Origin: Salinibacter sp. 10B
GTDB lineage: Bacteria > Bacteroidota > Rhodothermia > Rhodothermales > Salinibacteraceae
Assembly (NCBI RefSeq): GCF_002954405.1
Contig: NZ_MQWC01000004.1
Coordinates: 996,990-1,060,989, forward strand
DNA: 64,000 bases
Direction: 5' to 3'
This document shows positions 1 through 6,810 of this stretch, piece by piece. Numbering within the stretch: the stretch's first letter is position 1; the number at the start of each line of letters is the position of its first letter. The notes below the pieces were generated by a model, which saw only the letters and a list, made by a program, of their open reading frames with translations, had not been told where the DNA came from and made no database searches. Made by a program: the position numbers and the translations under genes.

Positions 1-424
1 CGTCAAGAGCTGACGCTCGCGTGAGCGACGTATCCAGGCCGAAGAGTTCTGCCTGCAACGCCACGGAGCGACAGGTGCAGTCGGCCAGATTCGACCATTC
101 CTCGTCGAAGAACGGCCGGAAGTCATCTTCGTAGAACTCAAAATACATAGTCGTCCGGTAGTCGTACATAAACGACCGCCAGTGCTTCTCCCGCCAGCGT
201 CCCCCCGTCTCAATGTCGATGGTGTGTAAACGGGCCCCATCGGGCTGGCCAAAGAGTGGAATCGTAATCCAGTGCGTTCCCTGTGCGTTTCGAAGTTTGC
301 TACGGTTCTGAAATCTTTCCCGTCGGAACCGGAACGTGTCGGCGAGTACGAAGTGGTCCACGTGCTGAAGAAGAGCCGTATAGGCCAGGGGCGGAAAGTA
401 CTCGGGCGGTTGAACGGCAATCAT
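1..424 (-). CDS. WbqC-like family protein (3' end outside window)
   Basis: Reading from an ATG at 424 down to the window edge gives about 141 residues without a stop. The N-terminus matches the WbqC family hallmarks: an opening of the form AVQPPEYFPPLAYTALL, then a DHFVLADTFRF segment, then QNRSKLRN followed by HWITIPLFG. WbqC-like proteins are usually 210-240 aa and occur with amino-sugar or glycan modification genes, but their activity is poorly defined. The 3' part is cut by the window edge, so downstream context is unknown. The divergent neighbour is the carotenoid cluster, with 159 bases between the two start codons. Confidence 0.82.
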   Translation of the reverse strand, partial: MIAVQPPEYFPPLAYTALLQHVDHFVLADTFRFRRERFQNRSKLRNAQGTHWITIPLFGQPDGARLHTIDIETGGRWREKHWRSFMYDYRTTMYFEFYEDDFRPFFDEEWSNLADCTCRSVALQAELFGLDTSLTRASALD

Positions 425-583
425 GCCTTTGGGGAATCGTCCTTGGTATGACCGAGACGGGCAGTCCCGGCAATCAAACAGCGCAATCGTTTCGATTGTA
501 TCCGTACACCGGGCAACCGGTCCTCTTTCGGCCGGCCGCCGCGCGCAATTTAAACACATCTCGCACGCACTCGCTCACTGCCA

Positions 584-1453
584 ATGTCTTCGACTGACGG
601 GCATCGCCGGGACCTGCAAGACAACATCGACCTACTGTTTCAGTTCGGCTTCTGGCTGTTCGTGGGCTCGATTGGCTTCAGCGTTGCCGGCATGCTGTTG
701 CTGAATCTGTTTCCCTCGACGATGTCCCTTTTCGGTCCCGTCTACACGAAACTCGTGAAGACGCCGACCTGGACGTTCATGACGATGCTTGCGATTCTGC
801 CGGTGCTCATGTACGGCCCCACTTTGGGGTGGAAACGGCTCTGGGGATTTGTTGTGTGGGGATGTGCCGTCGGGGCTGCTGGGGAGCTGATTGGAACGAC
901 GGGACTCCTGACGGTCGGGGGCGTCTCCCTTCCGTTCGGCGAATATTACTACACGGAATGGCTGGGCCCGAAGATTGCCGGACACGTGCCATACTTTATC
1001 CCTCCGTCCTGGTTTGCGATGTCGATCGTGTCGCTCGACCTTGCCCGGCGCGTCACGCAGAAGCGCTGGTCGTCCCTCCTGCTGGGAACGATCTTTATGG
1101 TGCTGTGGGACGTGTCGCTCGACCCGGCCATGAATCAGGCCTTCCCGTTTTGGCAGTACGGCACCGACGGCTTCTACTTCGGCATGCCCCTCTCAAACTG
1201 GGGGGGCTGGTTCGGGGTCACCCTTGTCATCATGCTGGGATACGAATGGATGCGGGGCAACCGTGACATCCAAAACGACTGGGCTCCCTGGCTTTACGCG
1301 CTCAACTGCTTCTTCCCTCTGGCCATCTGCCTGCTTCGAGGCCTATACCTGGCGGCCCTCATCGGGACGCTGACGACGATTCTCCCGTTCCTGCTCCTCT
1401 GGGCAACGGATCCGACCTTCGTGCCCCGAACGCTCGCCGTCGCCCGCTCGTAA
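584..1453 (+). CDS. cruF: CruF-like carotenoid 1',2'-hydratase (integral membrane)
   Basis: A 289-residue polytopic membrane protein with about seven hydrophobic segments. The family signature is visible near residues 120-150: a YYYTEWLGPKIAG segment followed by VPYFIPPSWF, and later WDVSLDPAMNQ. CruF-type proteins hydrate the end group of an acyclic carotenoid, giving the hydroxyl that is later glycosylated. It lies 33 bases upstream of crtB on the same strand, so the two are probably co-transcribed. Together with the acyltransferase and the glycosyltransferase beyond the island it fits a salinixanthin-type carotenoid acyl glycoside. The membership is clear; the exact substrate is inferred. 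Confidence 0.87.
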   Translation: MSSTDGHRRDLQDNIDLLFQFGFWLFVGSIGFSVAGMLLLNLFPSTMSLFGPVYTKLVKTPTWTFMTMLAILPVLMYGPTLGWKRLWGFVVWGCAVGAAGELIGTTGLLTVGGVSLPFGEYYYTEWLGPKIAGHVPYFIPPSWFAMSIVSLDLARRVTQKRWSSLLLGTIFMVLWDVSLDPAMNQAFPFWQYGTDGFYFGMPLSNWGGWFGVTLVIMLGYEWMRGNRDIQNDWAPWLYALNCFFPLAICLLRGLYLAALIGTLTTILPFLLLWATDPTFVPRTLAVARS

Positions 1454-1486
1454 CTCGCTTATCTGCTCGCTGGGTTCGCTTTCACC

Positions 1487-2392
1487 ATGTCCACGGCCAC
1501 GCTCGACACCCGCGCCGACGAAAACCAGTGGATCTGGGAATCCTTTCGGTACCACTCCCGCACCTTCTCCCTCGCAGCCCGGTTCCTCCCGCGGTCGGTG
1601 CAGATGCCGATCGCCACGCTCTACCTCTTCTGTCGCCGCGTCGACTCCATCGCGGACCAGCGGGTACTGGAGGTCGGGCCGGAGCGGGCGCTCGACGAGG
1701 TCGCCACGGTGCGCGACCGCCTCGACGAGACCCTTGCCGGCCATCCTCCCGACGACGAGGTACTGTGGCGCCGCCTGGCCGAGGTGCACGACCAGTACAA
1801 TCTGCACCGAACGCCGCTAGAAGAACTCATCGAAGGAGCAGTATGGGACCTCCAAGATCGGCCCATTGAAACGAAGCAGGATCTGATCGACTACTCGAAC
1901 CTGGTTGGGGGGAGTGTGGGGGCCATGATGCTCCCCTTCCTCAGCGACAATGGGCGGTTCGATACCCTCGAAACCGCTGCCCGCCAGCTTGGCATCGCCA
2001 TGCAAATCACAAACATCGTCCGGGACGTCGGGGAGGACATTGACCATCTTGGGCGCGTCTACCTTCCGACCGAATGGCTAGAGAAGTATGACGTCTCCCG
2101 AAGGGCTCTGGCCGAGGGGCGGTGCGTTGAGGGGTATGCTTCGTTGCTGGAAGCCGCCATGACGGCCGCCGAGCAGCACTACCGCGATAGCTATGACGGC
2201 ATCGCCGCTCTCCCCTTCCGCACTCGTGTGGGCATTCGGGCTGCCGCCCGCATGTATCGAGAAATCTTGAACGAGGTTCGCGCCAACGAATACGACAACC
2301 TCAACCATCGTGCATACGTCTCAATGAGTCGCAAGCTCCTGCTCGTGGCATACGACAACTACGACTGGCGCAAGGCCCGCCTCCGCACCTGA
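1487..2392 (+). CDS. crtB: Phytoene synthase
   Basis: A 301-residue squalene/phytoene synthase family protein. Both aspartate-rich metal-binding motifs are present: DSIAD at residues 53-57 and DVGED at 180-184, the latter followed by the family signature HLGRVYLP. It condenses two geranylgeranyl diphosphates to phytoene, the first committed step of C40 carotenoid synthesis, at the inner face of the membrane. The length is normal for the family and the ATG start is followed at once by the conserved N-terminal helix. It sits directly downstream of cruF. Confidence 0.95.
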   Translation: MSTATLDTRADENQWIWESFRYHSRTFSLAARFLPRSVQMPIATLYLFCRRVDSIADQRVLEVGPERALDEVATVRDRLDETLAGHPPDDEVLWRRLAEVHDQYNLHRTPLEELIEGAVWDLQDRPIETKQDLIDYSNLVGGSVGAMMLPFLSDNGRFDTLETAARQLGIAMQITNIVRDVGEDIDHLGRVYLPTEWLEKYDVSRRALAEGRCVEGYASLLEAAMTAAEQHYRDSYDGIAALPFRTRVGIRAAARMYREILNEVRANEYDNLNHRAYVSMSRKLLLVAYDNYDWRKARLRT

Positions 2393-2574
2393 TCCTGGAC
2401 CCGGGACGCTAGGCGAACGGTTGTCCGCCGAGTCCTGCTCCCCCTCTTCCCCTTCAAGCGTTTCCGCTCCCGGCCTCCGCCCCCTTCCGCCAATCCGTCT
2501 GTACTGCCAACCCCGATGCTCCGAAGGGGCTCCGCCGCTCACGTCATTGTCTACTCACCTGCGCTTGTCCGCCC

Positions 2575-3252
2575 GTGGATCCCGTACGATGGCTCGTGGA
2601 GGCAATGCTCCAGTATGACCTCCGCCGTGCATTCCGACGCGTATACTGGGTAGGAACGTGGCCCCCACCCTTGCCCGAGGGGCCTCTCATTGCATATGCC
2701 AATCATCATCACTACTACGACGGCCACCTCGGCTGGCTGCTCTTCCAACACCACCTGAACCGCTCAGCTACCCTCTGGATGGCGGAGTGGGATCGGTTTC
2801 CGTTCTTCGGAGCCGTCGGCGCACAGCCCTTCCCCCCGGACGATTCGACCCGACGTGCCGCCACCCTCCGCCGCACTGCCCGCCGCTTCCGCGAGACCCC
2901 AAGCACTGTGCTCATCTACTATCCCGGAGGCGAGCTGCAGTCGCCGGACGAGGCAATCGCCCCGTTTGACCCGAATGTCCTGCAGCGCCTCGCCTCGTTG
3001 TATCCACAGGCCCAGTGGTTCCCGCTTGCGATTCACGTCACCTGGCGTGGGCACGCCCGTCCCACAGCCTTTTTGACCGGCGGCCCCGCCCACGACGCGG
3101 ACGGCCAAGAGCACGACCGCCTCACAGCTCACTGGAATCGCCTCCACCGCACGGATCATTCGCCCCTCCACTGCCTTTCGGAAGGAGGCCGCAGTGCATC
3201 GGAACGATGGAGCTTCTCGTTCGCAACCCCGTTCTTCAAACGGTATCTTTGA
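2575..3252 (+). CDS. PlsC-like acyltransferase (probable carotenoid glycoside or lipid acyltransferase)
   Basis: About 225 residues starting with GTG at 2575; an in-frame ATG at 2605 is an alternative. The acyltransferase HX4D motif is visible as NHHHYYD near residues 43-49, and a PGGELQSP segment near residue 122 matches the third conserved block of such enzymes. Family knowledge: these transfer acyl chains from ACP or CoA to a hydroxyl. Because it follows cruF and crtB on the same strand, and because salinixanthin carries a fatty acyl group on its sugar, a CruD-like role is plausible. That role is inference; a phospholipid acyltransferase is the alternative. Confidence 0.7.
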   Translation: MDPVRWLVEAMLQYDLRRAFRRVYWVGTWPPPLPEGPLIAYANHHHYYDGHLGWLLFQHHLNRSATLWMAEWDRFPFFGAVGAQPFPPDDSTRRAATLRRTARRFRETPSTVLIYYPGGELQSPDEAIAPFDPNVLQRLASLYPQAQWFPLAIHVTWRGHARPTAFLTGGPAHDADGQEHDRLTAHWNRLHRTDHSPLHCLSEGGRSASERWSFSFATPFFKRYL

Positions 3253-3266
3253 CTCCAGGCCCCGTC

Positions 3267-3893
3267 ATGCTCCTTCTGCTGATTCTCGCCGTGTCGTTGA
3301 ACGTCTCTTTTGCCGAACAGGTACAGCACGCCTACGCCCAGCAGGACGCCGAGGCCCTTCGCTCCCTACTCCGCCGTGCCGATTCCCGAGCGGACTCGCT
3401 GCTGTCCCGCTACCGCCTGTACCCGCTCACTGAAGACGCGTCCCTCCTGGACAACTTGCCAAAGCAGTTGAACGACGGATCGGCCCGCGAGCACGCGCTT
3501 TTGTCGGGACTCTGGTCGTACCGAGCCGGCGAGGCCTCCATCTTCAGCGCCGTCTCCTACGGGCGCCGCTCGGCGAACGTCCTCAAGACGGCAAAAAAAC
3601 TTGATCCCGACGCCCCCTACGTTCTACTGATCGAAGGCCAATCTCTTCTCTTCCGGCCGGCCATCGCGGGGCGCGACGCCGATGCGGCCGCCGATCGATT
3701 TGATCGCCTTGCCCAGATGGTGGAGCACACTCCCTCCATCGGCATCACAACGACGGAAGCCCACGTGTGGGAGTGGCTGGCGTTGCGCGAAGCGGGACAA
3801 ACGGAGGAAGCGGCCTCCCTCCACGATCGGCTCCTCTCCACCTCGCCGCCCCCGCTGTACCGACAATTCTTGGAGGATCCGCCGGAGGTGTAG
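3267..3893 (+). CDS. Exported helical, TPR-like protein of unknown function
   Basis: From the ATG at 3267 the protein is about 208 residues and opens with a hydrophobic signal-peptide-like stretch (MLLLLILAVSLNVSFAEQ). The open frame extends upstream, but the signal sequence and the 14-base gap after the acyltransferase favour this start. The mature part is helical with repeated Ala/Leu patterns reminiscent of TPR hairpins. Probably periplasmic. It is the last gene before the minus-strand island and is convergent with it, with 78 bases between the two stops. I do not recognise a specific family. Confidence 0.6.
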   Translation: MLLLLILAVSLNVSFAEQVQHAYAQQDAEALRSLLRRADSRADSLLSRYRLYPLTEDASLLDNLPKQLNDGSAREHALLSGLWSYRAGEASIFSAVSYGRRSANVLKTAKKLDPDAPYVLLIEGQSLLFRPAIAGRDADAAADRFDRLAQMVEHTPSIGITTTEAHVWEWLALREAGQTEEAASLHDRLLSTSPPPLYRQFLEDPPEV

Positions 3894-3971
3894 TCCTCCT
3901 GCCAATTCACGTCAAGGACCGCATCTTGATTCTGTGCAACCTCTCTTTCCGGTCGTGTCGCAACGCTCGCC

Positions 3972-4934
3972 TCAACGTTCGTAGCAGGCCCATTTAGCAC
4001 CGACCTGAATTGCTTCCCCTATGGGCCATCGTCCAGACTGCCCATAGGGGTGCCAGTACGTGTCGGGGGCATTTTCCCGAAGGGTATCGAGCGCCCCCTG
4101 AAACTTGCCTTTCGCCTCACCCGCCCCCGCCGTCTGCTGGACCGGCCCCACAGACAGAAACGCCGTGTCGTAGGTGTTGAGCGCCCGAAACGCCCCTTCA
4201 GACTCGTTCAGTGCTGCCCAGATGTTTTTCTCCATCACACCGAACCAGTCCATCAGAGCATCGGTCGCGCTGTCGACAGGCGTTCGGCCTGGCACACCCT
4301 CAACCGGGCCGTTCGCCTGCAACATTTCATAGAGCTCAGGATCATCGGCTCCGGTGCTCGTGGCGAAGATGCCGAGAAAGTAGTTCGTTCCGTTGAAGGA
4401 GGTGTGTCCGTGCCGGTTTGCTTCAAAGTGAACGTGCGCGAATTCCTCCGCATCTTCAGTCGCCGGGGCCGCGACCTTAATTGTCAGATTGCTCTCACTG
4501 GATCGCTCGTAGTCCATCTCCGCCCGTACCTTCTCGAATTTATTTGGCATTTTCTCACTATCCTGATTCTCCGGCAGACTGGAGAGATCCCCGTTGTAGC
4601 CGAGAACCCCGATCGCCTGCTCGGCCACGTCCTCGACCGTCTCGACCGGGCCGTCGAGTGTGGTGGCGTCTCCCTCGGCCGTAAACCGGGGCCGGATCGC
4701 CTCCAGCGCCCCCACCGGGTGGTAGTGCCTCACGGTGGAATCCTCCGGCAGCTCTACGGACAGGCCCGCCTCTGAGCGCGCCGTCCGTGCCTCCTCCCAC
4801 CACTGCAACTGCTTCATCGCCGCCCGCCCGTCGGCCTCGTACCCCTTCTCGTCGGCCATCACCGTCTCGACATCCTTCACGCCCCACTCGCTCGTAAACT
4901 TGGCTGCAATCCGGCGGCTCCACGGCCCCTCCAT
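3972..4934 (-). CDS. Truncated effector-like protein with lysozyme-like domain
   Basis: From the ATG at 4934 this is 320 residues; the frame stays open upstream to 5396, but that stretch is an out-of-frame reading of a different gene remnant. The body is a paralogue of the central domain of the 921-aa effector at 16657-19422. Shared motifs are SEWGVKDVE, LQWWEEA, HYHPVGALEAI, DPELYEMLQA and, near the end, ALNTYDTAFLSVGPVQQTAGAG, which resembles the active-site region of lysozyme-like peptidoglycan hydrolases. It lacks the M23-like N-terminus and the C-terminal module, and no immunity gene follows its stop. Probably a decaying fragment. Confidence 0.55.
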   Translation of the reverse strand: MEGPWSRRIAAKFTSEWGVKDVETVMADEKGYEADGRAAMKQLQWWEEARTARSEAGLSVELPEDSTVRHYHPVGALEAIRPRFTAEGDATTLDGPVETVEDVAEQAIGVLGYNGDLSSLPENQDSEKMPNKFEKVRAEMDYERSSESNLTIKVAAPATEDAEEFAHVHFEANRHGHTSFNGTNYFLGIFATSTGADDPELYEMLQANGPVEGVPGRTPVDSATDALMDWFGVMEKNIWAALNESEGAFRALNTYDTAFLSVGPVQQTAGAGEAKGKFQGALDTLRENAPDTYWHPYGQSGRWPIGEAIQVGAKWACYER

Positions 4935-4953
4935 GATGAAAAACGGGCTCCTC

Positions 4954-5372
4954 GACGGCGGATCCGTCCCACCTCCAGGTGGACTGCTGGAGCGTGTCGT
5001 CCCCCGAACGGGCCACCTGGCCGGCCGAGTCGAGAGAACTGGCTGTTTTGTCGAGGTGTGTCTCGTCGCCGACCACGAGGAAGTCGGACGTAAGCGAAAG
5101 GGATACTTCTGTAAGCTGCATAAGTCCGGGCTGGAACGTGCGCGGCTCGACGCAGAGGCGGACCTCTTCGAGTGCCACTTCTTCACTGATATCCAGCAGG
5201 ACCTGGACCCGCGGACGGGCGATGATCTCAAACAGGTCGTTGAGTTCGGTCGTGAGACGCTTGGATCCGAATTCACCCTTTGGCAGGTAGCCGGAGTAGC
5301 TGTCTTTCGCCCACACGCAGCCCTTGAACCATTCCTCCAGCTTGGTGTCGGCGCGCTACTATGAGCTGTCTG
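4954..5372 (-). pseudogene. Remnant of the C-terminal domain of the 980-aa effector
   Basis: In one minus-strand frame this stretch encodes a near copy of about 135 residues of the protein at 6811-9753, including SGYLPKGEFGSKRLTTELND, EIIARPRVQVLLDISEE and FLVVGDETHLDKTASS. Its first few codons after the stop of the membrane gene (QLIVA) match GQLVVA in the intact copy and are then frameshifted. It has no start and runs out of frame into the lysozyme-like fragment at 3972-4934. It appears to be a partial duplication fused by recombination to an unrelated effector domain. Confidence 0.75.
5021..5312. repeat. Direct repeat copy A (effector C-terminal segment)
   Basis: About 290 bases closely matching 7091-7382 at a constant offset of 2070, including long identical runs. 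It encodes the conserved segment of the 980-aa effector. It marks a partial gene duplication inside the island. Confidence 0.85.
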
Positions 5373-5373
5373 T

Positions 5374-6759
5374 TCAGGAGTCGTTTTTCTCATCAAGAAA
5401 ATCTCTGAGCCACGGGGGCATTTCCTCCGTCTTCTTCGCGTTCTGGAGGGCCTTTGCGACCTTTCCGTCCTTCATCTTCTCGTACTGCTCGACGATCTGC
5501 TTTCGGGTGCGGCGGTAGCGGTTGTAGCGCTCCTTCATCTCTTCGAGCCGCTGGAGCTCCTCGACCGGCGGGCTCTCCCCGCGCGCTCGGAACTCTTCGT
5601 TCACCTCTTCCCGGGCCTCGATCCGTTCGTTCAGGTCTGTCATCATCTCGGTGTACTTCCGGTAGAGCTGCTTTTTGTTATCCTCGGCCCAGTCGGCGAA
5701 GGTCGTGCCCTCCCCATAGACGATGTTCTCCTCCGAGAGGTCGAAGCGGCGACGGGCAAACTGGATCCGGTCCCAGAGATCGCGGGGCTTTAGATTTTGC
5801 TCCTCGGCGTAGTTGGCCTCGATGCGGTTCAAGATGCGGCGGTGCCGGTAATAGAAAAACGCGGCCAGCGGGCCGCCGATGAGAGCGGTCGCCATCAGTC
5901 CCTTTCCGATAAGCGGCTCGGTGAGGGTGGCCCACACCGGATCTCCGTACCACCAGATGCAGCCCGCAAACAACGACATCCCGAGCAGGTGATAGGCACC
6001 CGCCGCGGTAATGAGCACATGCACTGGGTTCAAGTAAAGAGTCTTCAAGAGGCCCCAATCGACCTCCTTGTCTACAGACAGCACCGGGTCGACCGCCTCG
6101 GGGTTCTCCCGGCAGTCGATCTGGCGGCAGAGAAGGGGGTAGTAGTATTTGTCCCGCGTGCCCCAGAGCGCAGAGCGGTTCAGATCGATGTCCGGATTGG
6201 GAAAAACGTACGCCAGGGCGCTGGTGTGGAGATGCTGAAGGAGGTAGCGGCGCCAATGAGGAAGCATCTGAACCCGGGCGCCGATGCGGAAAAGCGTCCG
6301 TCCGCCTTGTCCGTTGATCATAGATCTGTACTTCCCACGAATCTCGGTGAGGGGATCATCGGTGCGAAGACGACTCGCGTCAACTCCGGCCTGGAACGGG
6401 TCGTACCAGAATTTGAGCCCTTCAATCAGAGATAAAACACAGAAGAGTGCCAGCAGCAAAAAAGCGGCAAAGAGTAGATCTCCTCTTGAAATGTCGGTAT
6501 GAATGAAGTGAACGACGTACCAACCTGGATTGGCTAACGCCACAAGGAGTGTTGGAAGCACCCACCCGATCTTCAGTCGAATCCACCACGCCAGGTGCCG
6601 GAGGTACGTCAGTTCATTTCCCGTTGGTGGGCGCGGCGCCATCTTCCCCTCGAAGTCGCTCTGCCTATGCTCGTAGGTCGGGTACTCGTGACCGGGTCCC
6701 TTTTCCCCGTGGTCCCGGACCTCCTCGTGATCGAATGTATATCCGTCGTCCGATTCCAT
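5374..6759 (-). CDS. Four-helix membrane protein with coiled-coil tail; candidate immunity protein
   Basis: A 461-residue protein with a charged N-terminal region, two hydrophobic helices near residues 62-84 and 92-114, a soluble loop, two more helices near 253-278 and 293-314, then a highly charged coiled-coil C-terminus. I recognise no named family. It follows the 980-aa effector-like gene by 51 bases on the same strand. Small polytopic proteins encoded next to membrane-active toxins commonly protect the producer, for example the immunity partner of VasX. An immunity role against the neighbour is inference from position and topology only. Confidence 0.5.
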   Translation of the reverse strand: MESDDGYTFDHEEVRDHGEKGPGHEYPTYEHRQSDFEGKMAPRPPTGNELTYLRHLAWWIRLKIGWVLPTLLVALANPGWYVVHFIHTDISRGDLLFAAFLLLALFCVLSLIEGLKFWYDPFQAGVDASRLRTDDPLTEIRGKYRSMINGQGGRTLFRIGARVQMLPHWRRYLLQHLHTSALAYVFPNPDIDLNRSALWGTRDKYYYPLLCRQIDCRENPEAVDPVLSVDKEVDWGLLKTLYLNPVHVLITAAGAYHLLGMSLFAGCIWWYGDPVWATLTEPLIGKGLMATALIGGPLAAFFYYRHRRILNRIEANYAEEQNLKPRDLWDRIQFARRRFDLSEENIVYGEGTTFADWAEDNKKQLYRKYTEMMTDLNERIEAREEVNEEFRARGESPPVEELQRLEEMKERYNRYRRTRKQIVEQYEKMKDGKVAKALQNAKKTEEMPPWLRDFLDEKNDS

Positions 6760-6810
6760 GTCTTCAGTCTTTTAACCGTTGAAAACTGAACGCGCATGAA
6801 GGAGAGAAGG

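Noticed and set aside
4935-5396. N-terminal 154 residues of the open frame ending at 3972
   Set aside because: This part is an out-of-frame reading of a duplicated effector segment, so it is not counted as part of the protein.
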